A DNA stretch of 64,000 nucleotides from CBDESM01 sp965205165 (GCA_965205165.1 OZ242037.1:1922001-1986000), one strand, 5' to 3'; numbered from the stretch's first letter, positions 7,154 to 16,428 are shown. A program made the numbers and translations. Notes: generated by a model not told the origin, from the sequence alone.

Positions 7154-7837
7154 ATGTCTGAGCGCGCACCGGAGGTCGAGGCTGACCCGACGGGCAGGCA
7201 AGGCGAGCTGAACCGAATCCACTTGTTCGTCGACAATTCGAACATGGACATCACGATGAAGCAGCGGGCGGCGAAGAGCAACGTGCGCTGGGAAGGATTC
7301 GATTGGGCCAAATTGCCCGACTGGCTGACCGAACAGGCAGCAGCCGTTTGCCGCATGCCGACCTACACCTATACGGGCACGCATGTCTATGTGTCCTACA
7401 GCCCGGACTCGAAGGGACAGGCGGACACGGGGCTTCGGAAATGGATGGACTGGCTCGACTTGCAGCCCGGGGTGCATGTCGTCCGCAAGGCGAGGCAGCC
7501 GAAGGACCCGCAGACATGCAAGGCGTGCCGCCACCGATTTTCGACTTGTCCCAATTGCGGCGCGCCGCAGAGGGCGCAGGTCGAGAAGGGCATCGACACG
7601 GCGATGGTGACGGACATGATGCGATTGGCATGGGATGGCAGCTACGACGTAGCCGTTCTCGTCACGTCCGACAGCGACTTCGCTCCGGCAGTGGAAACGC
7701 TGGAAGGCCGCGGCCTGCGCGTCGTTCAAGCCGGCTTCCCGGGGACGGGCGCGTATCTCAAGCGGACCTGTTGGGCGTCGTTCGACATGTTCGGCGGCCG
7801 ATCGGCCTTTGAGCGCCCGCCGCGCCGCGGCCGTTGA
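7154..7837 (+). CDS. NYN-domain (PIN-like) putative ribonuclease with zinc ribbon
   Basis: A 227-residue protein of the NYN/LabA (DUF88) group, PIN-like metal-dependent nucleases acting on RNA. Acidic active-site positions are visible: HLFVDNSNMDI near the N-terminus and VLVTSDSDFAPAVETL later, which is the family's SxDxD pattern. A four-Cys zinc ribbon (CKACRHRFSTCPNCG) is inserted in the middle, after the strand HVVRKARQPKD. KGIDTAMVTDM precedes the second acidic motif as usual. I chose ATG 7154; the frame is open to 7043 but would run through the leader hairpins. It follows a structured leader, which hints at RNA-based control. Substrate unknown. Confidence 0.8.
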   Translation: MSERAPEVEADPTGRQGELNRIHLFVDNSNMDITMKQRAAKSNVRWEGFDWAKLPDWLTEQAAAVCRMPTYTYTGTHVYVSYSPDSKGQADTGLRKWMDWLDLQPGVHVVRKARQPKDPQTCKACRHRFSTCPNCGAPQRAQVEKGIDTAMVTDMMRLAWDGSYDVAVLVTSDSDFAPAVETLEGRGLRVVQAGFPGTGAYLKRTCWASFDMFGGRSAFERPPRRGR

Positions 7838-7884
7838 TCGCCTGGATCTGGCCTTAGACTGCGCCTGCAACTAGGAGTACCCCG

Positions 7885-8706
7885 ATGACCACTGCCGAAG
7901 CGCCCGTGCTGCCCGATTCCGTGCTCTACGAGCGCCGTGGGCGCGTGGGCCTGATCACGCTCAACCGCCCGGAGCGCCTCAACGCCATCTCCGTGGAGAT
8001 GCTGGACGCGCTCTCCCAGCAGCTGATCGCCTGCGACCGCGATTCGGAGGTGCGCGTCGTCGTGCTCACCGGCGCGGGGCGCGGCTTCTGCGCCGGGCTC
8101 GACCTCGTCGACCAGCAGCAGCGCCTGTCCGCCAACGGAACCGGCTCGACCGCGCCCGGCTACTCCTTCTTCGACCTGCGCAACGCGCCGCCCGTCGTCC
8201 TCCAGAAAATGGACAAGCCCGTCATCTGCGCGCTCAACGGCCCCGCCGCCGGCTACGGCATGGACATGGCCCTGCTGGCCGACATCCGCATCGCCTCCGA
8301 CCGCGCCAAGATGGGCGCCGTCTTCGCCCGCCGCGGGGTACTGCCCGAAAGCGGCGGCACCTGGGTCCTGCCCCGCCTGCTCGGCTGGGCCAAGGCCGCC
8401 GAAGTCGCCTTCCTCGGCCGCGTCCTCGACGCGGAAGAGTCCGAGCAGGTGGGCCTAGTCAACCAAGTTGTCCCCCACGAGCAACTGATGGACCGCGCCA
8501 TGGAAATGGCCGACGAGATCGCCGCCAACGCGCCGCTCTCCGTCCAGGCGACCAAGCGGATGATGCGGATGGGCATGGACGAGCCGTTCGAGGCCGCGGT
8601 CGACCACATCTTCCTGCAGCTGCTCCCGCTGATGCGATCGGAAGACTTCCGCGAGGGCGTCCGCGCCTTCTCCGAGAAGCGCGATCCCGTCTTCGAGGGC
8701 CGCTGA
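7885..8706 (+). CDS. Enoyl-CoA hydratase/isomerase family protein
   Basis: A 273-residue crotonase-fold enzyme, probably hydrating 2-enoyl-CoA in beta-oxidation. The oxyanion-hole segment GAGRGFCAGLDL is near residues 60-71, the second one is ALNGPAAGYGMDMALLADIRIA, and the Glu in VLPESGGTW sits at the position of a catalytic Glu. The usual crotonase tail (ATKRMMRMG, FSEKRDPVFEG) is present. A TAGGAG ribosome-binding site lies 6-10 bases before the ATG. TAGACT at 7855-7860 could be its -10 box. It begins a run of genes (DinB protein, F420-type oxidoreductase) that may form one unit. Confidence 0.88.
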   Translation: MTTAEAPVLPDSVLYERRGRVGLITLNRPERLNAISVEMLDALSQQLIACDRDSEVRVVVLTGAGRGFCAGLDLVDQQQRLSANGTGSTAPGYSFFDLRNAPPVVLQKMDKPVICALNGPAAGYGMDMALLADIRIASDRAKMGAVFARRGVLPESGGTWVLPRLLGWAKAAEVAFLGRVLDAEESEQVGLVNQVVPHEQLMDRAMEMADEIAANAPLSVQATKRMMRMGMDEPFEAAVDHIFLQLLPLMRSEDFREGVRAFSEKRDPVFEGR

Positions 8707-8724
8707 GCACGCGAGGAGTCGAAC

Positions 8725-9273
8725 ATGCCGCAACGCCCGATCGCCGATGACGAACGGCAGCGCGTGAGCAGCTACCTGCGATCGCAGGGCGAAACGCGCA
8801 CTTGGATACAACTCTGGCCCCGCGTCGTCGCCGGCCGGATCGAGTTCCTCGACTCGATCTCGCGGGTGACGCCGGAGCAGGCCGCCTTCAAGCCGGCCGA
8901 GGACGACTGGAGCATCGCCGAGGTCGCCTTGCACGTGCTCGACGGCTCGCGCCGCACCGCGGACTTGGTCCGCGCTCTCTCGCGCGGCGAAGCGCCCGAC
9001 GAATCGCCGCAGGAGATCGGCGCTGTCGACCCCGAGCGCCGCCCCGTCGATTCCTCCTGGGCCGCGCTGCACCGCGAGCTGATCGAGGACTCGGTCAAGT
9101 TCGCCGGCATCATCGACGGCCTGCCCGAGCCCCCGTCCTTCACGCCCGAGCGCGAACACCCCTTCTTCGGCCCGCTCCACTCGCGCGCCTGGTACCTCTT
9201 CCAGCGCGTCCACGATCAGGACCACGCGCGGCAGGTCGCGGCGATCCAAGCACTGGAGGGATATCCCTCATGA
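8725..9273 (+). CDS. DinB-superfamily protein
   Basis: A 182-residue protein with the DinB pattern: DDWSIAEVALHVLDG carries the first His and QRVHDQDHARQVAAIQ the C-terminal metal-binding His pair. It is longer than the two DinB proteins at the window start and only distantly like them. The ATG follows GAGGAG 7-8 bases upstream. Its stop overlaps the ATG of the oxidoreductase gene (ATGA), so the two are translationally coupled. A thiol-transferase or detoxification role alongside the oxidoreductase is possible but not shown. Confidence 0.75.
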   Translation: MPQRPIADDERQRVSSYLRSQGETRTWIQLWPRVVAGRIEFLDSISRVTPEQAAFKPAEDDWSIAEVALHVLDGSRRTADLVRALSRGEAPDESPQEIGAVDPERRPVDSSWAALHRELIEDSVKFAGIIDGLPEPPSFTPEREHPFFGPLHSRAWYLFQRVHDQDHARQVAAIQALEGYPS

Positions 9274-10319
9274 AGGTCTCGATCGGACTGCACCGCGACC
9301 ATATCGACGACTGGGACTCCGCCGCCCGCTACGCCCAGGCCGCCGAGGACATGGGCGTCGACTCGATCTGGTCCGCCGAAGCTTGGGGCTACGACGGGAT
9401 CACGCCGCTCGCCTACTTGGCCGGCAAGACCTCGAAGATCAAGCTCGGCACGGGCATCGTGCAGGGCGGCACCCGCACCCCGGCTCTGCTGGGCATGACC
9501 GCAATGGCGCTCCAGTCGATGACCGGCGGCCGCTTCCAGCTCGGCCTCGGCACCAGCGGCCCGCAGGTGGTCGAGGGCTGGCACGGCGTCCCCTTCGCCG
9601 GCGCCGTCGGCCGCCTCAAGGAGACCGCCGAGATCGTGCGCATGGTCTGCAACGGCGAGCGCGTCGTCTACGAGGGCCGGCATTACACGCTGCCCCTGCC
9701 CGGCGGCGAGGGCAAGGCCCTGCGCAGCGGTTCCCCGCCGATGCAGCCCCCGCCGATCTACCTCGCCTCGCTCGGCCCCGCCAGCCTGCGCATGTGCGGC
9801 GCGATCGGCGACGGCTGGCTCGGCACCTCGTTCATCCCCGAAACCGCCGACGTCTTCTTCGACGAAATCCGCGCCGGCGCCGAATCTGCCGGCCGCGGCC
9901 TCGATGACATCGACCTGCAAGCCGGCGGCACGGTGGTCTTCACCGACGATCCCGATGGAACTGCCGCCCGCCACGCCCGCGGCATCGCCTTCACGCTCGG
10001 CGCGATGGGCTCGGCCAAGACCAATTTCTACAACGACGCCTTCTGCCGCCAAGGTTGGGCCGACTCCGCCAAGGAAGTCCAGCGCCTCTGGATCTCGGGC
10101 GACCGCGAAACCGCCCGTGACCGAGTGCCCGTCGAGCTCGCGCACAAGATCAACTGCATCGGCGATGAGGCGATGATCAAGGAACGCCTCCGCGTCTACC
10201 GCGACGCCGGCGTCGATACCTTCCGCGCCGGCATCGAGGGCGACACCGTCGATCAGCGGATCGGCGATCTGGAACGCTTCATGACCCTGATCGAAGAGGT
10301 ATCGAGCGAAGCGATCTGA
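9270..10319 (+). CDS. Luciferase-like (LLM) F420-dependent-type oxidoreductase
   Basis: A 349-residue TIM-barrel flavin/F420 oxidoreductase of the bacterial luciferase family. Visible family features are an N-terminal strand MKVSIGLHR, the GVDSIWSAEAWGYD segment, the IKLGTGIVQGGTRTPALLGM stretch (cofactor-binding region), the RFQLGLGTSGPQVVEG loop, and the C-terminal DAGVDTFRAG. It resembles the 5,10-methylene-tetrahydromethanopterin reductase-like branch, which uses F420H2. Since F420 genes lie at 30-31.6 kb, F420 rather than FMN is the likely cofactor. The ATG overlaps the preceding stop by 4 bases; the longer upstream frame is a shadow of the DinB gene. Confidence 0.85.
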   Translation: MKVSIGLHRDHIDDWDSAARYAQAAEDMGVDSIWSAEAWGYDGITPLAYLAGKTSKIKLGTGIVQGGTRTPALLGMTAMALQSMTGGRFQLGLGTSGPQVVEGWHGVPFAGAVGRLKETAEIVRMVCNGERVVYEGRHYTLPLPGGEGKALRSGSPPMQPPPIYLASLGPASLRMCGAIGDGWLGTSFIPETADVFFDEIRAGAESAGRGLDDIDLQAGGTVVFTDDPDGTAARHARGIAFTLGAMGSAKTNFYNDAFCRQGWADSAKEVQRLWISGDRETARDRVPVELAHKINCIGDEAMIKERLRVYRDAGVDTFRAGIEGDTVDQRIGDLERFMTLIEEVSSEAI

Positions 10320-10340
10320 TGCCCCGATCCGCCGCTCCGA

Positions 10341-11084
10341 TCAGGATTCGGTCAGCACCGCTTCGGCGAACACCACCCGGAACGGCCAGCAGTAGATGAT
10401 CACCGCCGCGTAGTCGCCCGGGTCAATCCCCTCCGGGAAGAAGTAGTTCTGGTTGCCGACGTTGCCCTTCAGCTCGCCCAGCTCGATGTAACCGTCGGCC
10501 AAGACGTCCTCGCGCCCGATCGGCGTGAGGATCACGCGCAGGTCCGGCCCGTTGCGCACGCGGAAGTTCTCGAAGCGGACGACGTGCCGCCCGTCCGCCA
10601 GCCGGTACACCGTCGCCGTTCCCTCCCCGGTGTGGAACGGGTCGCCGTCCTCGAACTCGCCGGTCAGCAGGGCGATGACTTCAGGCTCCTCCATCGCCTC
10701 CATCATCGGCTCTTCAACCGGGTCTTCGGCCTGCGCGGCGGCCTCCATCCGCTCCTCGGCTTCGGCGCGGGTCATCCCCTCCGGAATCGTCGCGTTCGCG
10801 GTCAGCGGGAACTGCCGATCCATCGCCGCTTCGGTCGCCGGCTCCGCTTCCTGATCGGCCGCCGCGGCCGGCTCGGCCTGCTGCTGCGCGGCGTCTTCCC
10901 GCTCGGCCGGCGCGGAGACGGGGAACGCCTCGTCGACCTCGACCGTGCGGAACAGCGGCGAGCCGAGCCACCAGGCGAAGTAGATCAGCGGCGCGGCGAT
11001 GGCGATCAGCACCAGCGCCGAAGCGGCCTGCCGCCGCCGCGTGGCCACGAACGGCCGGATCAGCCGCTTTGCGAACTCGATCAT
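10341..11084 (-). CDS. Membrane-anchored DM13-domain protein
   Basis: A 247-residue protein with one N-terminal transmembrane helix (about residues 19-42, SALVLIAIAAPLIYFAWWLG) after a basic start. A low-complexity Ala/Glu/Gln linker (60-145) follows, then a C-terminal DM13 domain (about 140-245). DM13 marks are the G-EFEDGDPFHTGEGTATVYR strand, NGPDLRVIL, and the single Cys in the terminal IIYCWPFRVVFAEA motif. DM13 domains are thought to take part in extracytoplasmic redox or electron-transfer processes; the biochemical role is unproved. It lies 24 bases downstream of the carboxylesterase gene on the same strand. Confidence 0.8.
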   Translation of the reverse strand: MIEFAKRLIRPFVATRRRQAASALVLIAIAAPLIYFAWWLGSPLFRTVEVDEAFPVSAPAEREDAAQQQAEPAAAADQEAEPATEAAMDRQFPLTANATIPEGMTRAEAEERMEAAAQAEDPVEEPMMEAMEEPEVIALLTGEFEDGDPFHTGEGTATVYRLADGRHVVRFENFRVRNGPDLRVILTPIGREDVLADGYIELGELKGNVGNQNYFFPEGIDPGDYAAVIIYCWPFRVVFAEAVLTES

Positions 11085-11108
11085 GCGGCAGTCCCCCGCG
11101 TTCCGTGC

Positions 11109-12614
11109 CTACTCGAAGTAGCCGTCCCAGGCGCGGCGCTCGGGCTCGCGCCAGGCGCGCTCCGCGCGCGTGTCCGCCCCCAGCACGGTCACGGCGCGCT
11201 CCGACTCCGTGAAGCGCGGCCACTCGCGCCCCCGCGAGCTCGGGTTGCCCGTCCGCGCGAAGGCGAGCCAGCCGTCCATCACCGTTTCCGCCAGCTCGTC
11301 CGCCTCGGGACCCGTGCCCGCGAAATCGGGCGCGCGTCCGTATGTTCCGAAGGTGAACGGAATGTCCAGCGCGTGGCACGCGCCCAGCGCCCCATCCAGC
11401 GCCGGCGACTTCCAATCGAACAGGTAGCAGTACGTGTCCGGCTGCCGCGCCGCCTGCGCCTCCGCCAGCCGGTCGGCCGGAATGCGGAACAGCTGGTCGC
11501 CCGCCGCCTGCAGGAAGATCTCGCGCGGATCGGTCGACTCGCCCCGCGCCGCCCGCGCCTCGCGGTAGGCGTCGTAGGCCGCCTGCCCGTTCCCGTGGAA
11601 GCCGTCGATCCGTGCGACCGCGTCCTCCTCGTTCGGCGGCTCGCCCGGCATCATCGCGTCGAACAGCTTCCATTCCTCGTCCAGCACCCCGACCAGCAGC
11701 GGCACCTCGGACGATCGTCCCCCGCGCACCGCTTCGATCGCGGACGTTTCGAGGAACTCCCCGTCCACGACCGGCTGGAACGACATGTCCGGCATCGCGC
11801 CCTCGGCGATGGCCGCCATCGTGGCCGCCTCGACGGCCGCGGAGGCCTCCAGCAGCTTCCCGGCCGGTGCGCCGCGCAGCCCGGCCGCATCGCCCGGGTC
11901 GACGCCCAGCGCGTCGGCGAACTGCCGCCCGACTTCTTCGGCGCGTTCCAGCGTGATCGAATGGTGCGCCGCGCCCGACTGCGGGATCGCCTTGTGGAAC
12001 AGCCCCGCCGCTTCCGGCGAACCCATCAGCGAGCCCACGCTCATCCCGCCGGCCGACTCGCCGAAGATCGTGACGTTGCCCGGATCCCCGCCGAACGCGG
12101 CGATGTTCTGCTGCACCCAGCGCAGCGCCTGCACCTGGTCGCGCATCCCGAAATTGGTCTCGCCCAGCGCCGGCAGATGCAGGAAGCCGAGCGCGCCCAG
12201 CCGGTAGTTGATCGTGACCACCACCACGTCGCCCCGCGCCGCCAAGTGCGCGCCCGAGTAGTAGCCCTCGCTGCCCGATCCGATCGTGAAGCCCCCGCCG
12301 TGGATCCAGACCATCACGGGACGCCCGCCCCCGTCCAAGCCCGGCGTCCAGACGTTGAGGTACAGGCAGTCTTCGTCCTGTTCCTGCGCGTCGCCGCCGA
12401 TCAGGTCGTCCAGCGCCTGGTTGGGTACCTGCGGGGCGATCGGCCCGAACTCCGCCGCGGAGCGCACGCCCTGCCAGCTCTCCGGCGGCTGCGGTGCGCG
12501 GAAGCGCAGCTGCCCCAGCGGCGCCTGCGCGAAGCGGACCCCGCGGAAGACGGACAGCCCGTCCTCGATCTGCCCCTCCAGCTTGCCCTGCGCGGTCTGC
12601 GCGATTGCGGTCAT
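11109..12614 (-). CDS. Type-B carboxylesterase
   Basis: A 501-residue alpha/beta hydrolase of the carboxylesterase/cholinesterase family. The N-terminal RFAQAPLGQLRFRAPQ, the oxyanion-hole HGGGFTIGSG, and the nucleophile elbow GESAGG (Ser near residue 186) are all present. The His lies in GACHALDIPF, with Glu in the usual position before it. There is no signal peptide, so it is probably cytoplasmic. ATG 12614 is chosen because GAGGTG lies 5 bases upstream; the frame extends further but into the divergent gene's start. It may be co-transcribed with the DM13 gene. The ester substrate is unknown. Confidence 0.88.
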   Translation of the reverse strand: MTAIAQTAQGKLEGQIEDGLSVFRGVRFAQAPLGQLRFRAPQPPESWQGVRSAAEFGPIAPQVPNQALDDLIGGDAQEQDEDCLYLNVWTPGLDGGGRPVMVWIHGGGFTIGSGSEGYYSGAHLAARGDVVVVTINYRLGALGFLHLPALGETNFGMRDQVQALRWVQQNIAAFGGDPGNVTIFGESAGGMSVGSLMGSPEAAGLFHKAIPQSGAAHHSITLERAEEVGRQFADALGVDPGDAAGLRGAPAGKLLEASAAVEAATMAAIAEGAMPDMSFQPVVDGEFLETSAIEAVRGGRSSEVPLLVGVLDEEWKLFDAMMPGEPPNEEDAVARIDGFHGNGQAAYDAYREARAARGESTDPREIFLQAAGDQLFRIPADRLAEAQAARQPDTYCYLFDWKSPALDGALGACHALDIPFTFGTYGRAPDFAGTGPEADELAETVMDGWLAFARTGNPSSRGREWPRFTESERAVTVLGADTRAERAWREPERRAWDGYFE

Positions 12615-12682
12615 CTCGTCACCTCGTTCCGATGGTTCGCGTAGGTTAACCGCCTGAGCGGGATCGGGAAGGAAACGGCGCA

Positions 12683-13906
12683 ATGGATCAGACCGCGGGC
12701 GGAACCGGCATCTCGACGGCGGCGCTGGGCAGGCTCGACCGGCACCTCCAAGAGCAGTACATCGACAAGGAGCGGATCGCCGGCTGCCTGACCCTGATCG
12801 CCCGCCGCGGCGAACTCGCCCACCTCTCCGCGCTCGGCTCGATGGACCGCGAGCGCGGCAAGCCGATGCAGACCGATGCGATCTTCCGCATCTACTCGAT
12901 GACCAAGCCGATCACCTCCGTCGCCCTGATGATGCTCTTCGAGGAGGGCAAGCTGCAGCTGACCGACCCCGTGCGGCGCTACATCCCCGCCTGGGGCTCG
13001 CTGCAGGTGATGGCCGGCGGCGAGTGGCCCGCTTTCGAGGTCGCCGCGCCGGAGCGCCCGATGACCATCCGCGACCTGCTCTCCCACCAATCCGGCCTCA
13101 CCTACGGCTTCATGGAGGGCGGCCTGGAGAAGGCCTACAACGAAGCCGGCGTCTACAACGCAGGATCTATGCGCGGGCGCGACTTGCAATCGATGATCGA
13201 CCGCCTCGCGGAGCTGCCGCTCAAGTTTTCGCCCGGCACGGCTTGGAACTACGGCGTCTCCACCGACGTCTGCGGCTACTTGGTGCAGGAGATCAGCGGC
13301 CGGCGCTTCGACCAGTACTTGCAGGAGCGCATCTTCGATCCGCTCGGCATGGCCGATACGGGCTTCCATGTGCCGCCGGAGAAGGCCGACCGCTTCACGG
13401 CCAACTACGAGCGCGGCCCCGACCGCAAGCTGCGCCTCCTGGACGACCCGGGCGACAGCCAGTACTTGGAGGAGCAGACCTTCTTCTCGGGCGGCGGCGG
13501 GCTGGTCGGCACCGTGGACGACTACCACCGCTTCTGCCGGATGCTGCTCAACGGCGGCGAGCTGGACGGGGCGCGCATCATCGGCCTCAAGACGATCGAA
13601 CTGATGGCCTCCAACCACCTGCCGGGCGGCGTCGACCTGAGCGAAGTAGCGAAGGGCACGTTCTCCGAAACGGCCAACGACGGCGTCGGATTCGGCTTGG
13701 GCTTCGCGGTCGTTCAGGACCTCCAGCGCACCCAGAACGTCGGCAGCATCGGCGAGTACTACTGGGGCGGCGCGGCCAGCACCATCTTCTGGATCGACCC
13801 GGCCGAGGAAATGATCGTGATCTTCCTCACCCAGTTCATGCCCAGCGGCACCTTCAACTTCCGCGGCCAGATCAAGCAGCTCCTCTACCCCGGACTGGTC
13901 GCCTGA
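12683..13906 (+). CDS. Beta-lactamase-fold serine hydrolase (class C / EstB-like esterase)
   Basis: A 407-residue penicillin-binding-protein-fold hydrolase. The catalytic Ser-x-x-Lys is SMTK at residues 72-75. The second motif Tyr is in WNYGVS, where a YxN would be expected; its absence points to an esterase (EstB-like) rather than a true beta-lactamase. Further typical segments are DLLSHQSGLTYGF and GLGFAVVQD. No signal peptide is evident. AAGGA precedes the ATG by 8 bases. It is divergent from the carboxylesterase with 68 bases between starts. The solute-binding protein gene begins 2 bases after its stop. Confidence 0.85.
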   Translation: MDQTAGGTGISTAALGRLDRHLQEQYIDKERIAGCLTLIARRGELAHLSALGSMDRERGKPMQTDAIFRIYSMTKPITSVALMMLFEEGKLQLTDPVRRYIPAWGSLQVMAGGEWPAFEVAAPERPMTIRDLLSHQSGLTYGFMEGGLEKAYNEAGVYNAGSMRGRDLQSMIDRLAELPLKFSPGTAWNYGVSTDVCGYLVQEISGRRFDQYLQERIFDPLGMADTGFHVPPEKADRFTANYERGPDRKLRLLDDPGDSQYLEEQTFFSGGGGLVGTVDDYHRFCRMLLNGGELDGARIIGLKTIELMASNHLPGGVDLSEVAKGTFSETANDGVGFGLGFAVVQDLQRTQNVGSIGEYYWGGAASTIFWIDPAEEMIVIFLTQFMPSGTFNFRGQIKQLLYPGLVA

Positions 13907-13907
13907 C

Positions 13908-14705
13908 ATGGAACGCCTCCGGCCCCTGCTGGAATTGACGCAACGGGTGCATCCGGCCGCGCTCTTGGCCGGGCCGATCATCGCGGCGTTGATCTTCGCG
14001 CTCGCGCTGGCCGATGCGACCGCGGATCGCCGCGGCGGCGACAGGGTCTGGATCGGCACCGAGCCGTACTACGAGCCGTTCACCTACCTCGTCGACGGCG
14101 AGCTGACCGGTTTCGAGGTCGATCTCGCCGCCGAGCTCTGCGATCGCGCGGGGCTGAAGTGCGTCTGGGTCTACGAGGATTGGACCAAGCTGCTCTCGTC
14201 GCTCGCGGCCGGAAAGTACGACGCGGTCATGGCCGCGCTGTTCGATTCGCCGGAATGGGACGAAGTGGCGGATTTCACCGAGTGGTATCACCCGCCCGGC
14301 GCCGGTGCCTACGCCGCCCTGCCCGGCGCTGACCAGTCCGTGATCGCCGGGCGCGTGTCCGTGCTGGACGACGTCTCGGAGCTCGACTACCTCATGGAGA
14401 CGGATGCGACCGTGCTGGCCTACGGCACCGAGGCGGAAGCGATCCAAGCGGTGCTCGACGGCGAGGCGGACGCCGTGTTCGCCGGCAAACAGCATCTCGA
14501 TACCACCGACGAGATCATGACGGGCGCGCTCGAATACGTCGGCGACGACGTGATCTTCGACGCGGCGCCCGCCATCGCCGTGGGCGAGGGGGATGACGCG
14601 CTGCGGGCGCGGTTCAACGAGGCGATCGCATCGATGAAGGCGGACGGCTCGCTCAACGCGCTGCTGCGCGAGTGGTTCGGCGGGGACGCGCCGCAGTTCG
14701 ATTAG
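13908..14705 (+). CDS. Solute-binding protein, family 3 (amino-acid type)
   Basis: A 265-residue protein with an N-terminal signal or anchor helix (about residues 16-35) and a bacterial extracellular solute-binding fold. YEPFTYLVDGELTGFEVDLAAELC carries the ligand-binding Phe and the conserved GFEVDL; TGPAR-like Arg is not obvious. KYDAVMAAL and the C-terminal SLNALLREWFGG are typical. No permease or ATPase is adjacent, so it is an orphan receptor here; a sensory or cyclohexadienyl-dehydratase-like role is an alternative. Its stop overlaps the stop of the convergent lipoprotein gene by three bases. Confidence 0.78.
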   Translation: MERLRPLLELTQRVHPAALLAGPIIAALIFALALADATADRRGGDRVWIGTEPYYEPFTYLVDGELTGFEVDLAAELCDRAGLKCVWVYEDWTKLLSSLAAGKYDAVMAALFDSPEWDEVADFTEWYHPPGAGAYAALPGADQSVIAGRVSVLDDVSELDYLMETDATVLAYGTEAEAIQAVLDGEADAVFAGKQHLDTTDEIMTGALEYVGDDVIFDAAPAIAVGEGDDALRARFNEAIASMKADGSLNALLREWFGGDAPQFD

Positions 14706-16333
14706 CGGGCGCCGCTCTCCGACCAGCGCTCGCGCAGCCGGTTGTACTCCGAGCGGGAGATCTCGGGCTCCGTAGCGGGGCGTTCGACCGCGATGTTCCA
14801 CTCCAAGACCCGGTACTTGATCACGGTGCTGGTATCGCGCGCGCCGGAGCCGTCTTCCACATCCCATTCGAGGCGGAAGATATCGACGGCTTCCAGCGCT
14901 CCCGTTCCGGGGTCGAAGTAGAGGTGGATCGTGTCGTCGGAGCGGTACTCCCGCGCGGGTTCATCGGTCGAGGGGCCGGCGCGGGCCGAGCGCGAGTCCG
15001 GGTCCTGCGGCACGAAGAACGAAACATAACCGTGGCCGTCGTCCAAGAGTGCCGAGCCGCGGTACTCGGCACGGACGAGGTCGAAATCGATGCCGACCGT
15101 TTCGACGAGGGTCTCGCTGAGCGATCTCCAGCCCGGGTATCCGCGATCCGCGCGCCAGCCGAGTTCGGGGTCGAACGCCTCCCAGCGGCCTTCGGGCGTG
15201 CCGAGCGACTGCTGCCGGCTTGCCGGATTCGGTTCGCCGTCGGAGCCGATCTGGATCGACTCGACATGGCTCCAGCGCTCGCGGAAGTTGACGGTGATTT
15301 CGAGGTCGGCGCCGCTGGTCAACTCGCCGTCTGAGCCGAACTCGCGTCGTTCGACGGTTGTTCGGAGCGTGTCGAGCCTGCCGACCCAGCGCACCAGCGC
15401 GGTGCGCAATTCGTCCAGCGAGAACGCCGCTTGATCGGCCCAGTAGTCGCCGTCGGCGGCTTGCGGCGGGCGCCGCTCGTCCGGCTCGCGGTAGCGGTTG
15501 GGCAGCGCGATCCGCCTCGCCTCGTCCTCGGTCAGGACGGGGGCGATCACGGGCTTGGCGGGGTCGGAGTTCCATGACGCGAGGTCGAGCTGGATGCTCC
15601 AGTTCGATCGGAACTTGGCCCGATCCTCGTCGCCGTCCCACCGGCGGCTGGCCGTGATCCGGCGCAGGGGAGCGCCGCTGGCCGGATCGACGAGGACCGT
15701 GACCAGATCATCCCGTCGCAGGTCGATCTGGTAATCGCCATCCGGCCCGGAGCCGGAGGCCGTGCCGCCCGGCTCGACCTGCGCGTACTCCACGGCCCAG
15801 ACGGCGCGGCCGTCGAGCTCCGCCGCCGTCACGTCCGCATCGTCCGGGAACGGCTCGACGAAGATGTAGCCCGCGTACCAGGCGAGGAAGAGTTCCCAAT
15901 CCTCATCGCCCATTTCATTGTCGCCGCCGTCGGGCGCGAACCATCCGTCGTCGGGATCGAAGCTCTGCCAGACTCGCCCGTCCACCATGGCCAGGTGGCT
16001 TGGATCATCCGAGGGCAGCGTGCCGGCCGGGTTTTGCTCATGGTCTCTGGAGAGCCAGAGCCAGCGGTCGCGGAGGTGGATGTGGAATTCGCCGAGAGTG
16101 AGCGACTCGACCGAGCCGTCCTGCGCGAAGTAGGTGGTGCGGAAGGCGGTGGCGGTGGATTCGAGCCCGTCCCGCCACGACTGCACGCGGGCGTTGAGTT
16201 CGGCGGCCGTCGGCGGATCGCCGAGCTCGCCGGCGGCGTTGCCGATCCGGTCGACCGGATCGGTGCAGGCGGCGGACAGGAGCAGCGCGAGCGCGGCGAG
16301 CGGGAATGCGGCGAGGCGGATGCGGCGCGTCAT
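14702..16333 (-). CDS. Lipoprotein with two copies of a LolA/LppX-like repeat domain
   Basis: A 543-residue secreted lipoprotein. The signal ends in the lipobox LSAAC near residue 22. The rest contains two related halves. One, from about residue 43, has LNARVQSWRDGL, LRDRWLWLSR and WQSFDPDDGWFA. The other, from about 310, has LRTALVRWVGRL, FRERWSHVES and WEAFDPELGWRA. This internal duplication is seen directly. The beta-rich, Trp-rich plan recalls LolA/LppX-like lipid-binding lipoproteins, but I do not recognise a named family, so function is open. A GGAGGTG site lies 6 bases before the ATG. It is divergent from the cyclase gene. Confidence 0.72.
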   Translation of the reverse strand: MTRRIRLAAFPLAALALLLSAACTDPVDRIGNAAGELGDPPTAAELNARVQSWRDGLESTATAFRTTYFAQDGSVESLTLGEFHIHLRDRWLWLSRDHEQNPAGTLPSDDPSHLAMVDGRVWQSFDPDDGWFAPDGGDNEMGDEDWELFLAWYAGYIFVEPFPDDADVTAAELDGRAVWAVEYAQVEPGGTASGSGPDGDYQIDLRRDDLVTVLVDPASGAPLRRITASRRWDGDEDRAKFRSNWSIQLDLASWNSDPAKPVIAPVLTEDEARRIALPNRYREPDERRPPQAADGDYWADQAAFSLDELRTALVRWVGRLDTLRTTVERREFGSDGELTSGADLEITVNFRERWSHVESIQIGSDGEPNPASRQQSLGTPEGRWEAFDPELGWRADRGYPGWRSLSETLVETVGIDFDLVRAEYRGSALLDDGHGYVSFFVPQDPDSRSARAGPSTDEPAREYRSDDTIHLYFDPGTGALEAVDIFRLEWDVEDGSGARDTSTVIKYRVLEWNIAVERPATEPEISRSEYNRLRERWSESGAR

Positions 16334-16428
16334 CGCGGCACCTCCGTCCCCTTGCGGCCAGCGTACGCCTCAGGCGGCGCGTCGGCGGCGTTAGACTCCG
16401 CCCACCTGCTTCGGGTTGGGAGTCCGCA

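Noticed and set aside
7834..7860. Promoter TTGATC..TAGACT for the enoyl-CoA hydratase gene
   Set aside because: The 15-base spacer is too short and the -35 lies over the previous stop codon; only the TAGACT box is noted.
10584..12644. 686-codon open frame antisense to the DM13 and carboxylesterase genes
   Set aside because: Arg/Ala/Gly-rich shadow sequence crossing two clear genes; no domain or ribosome-binding site.
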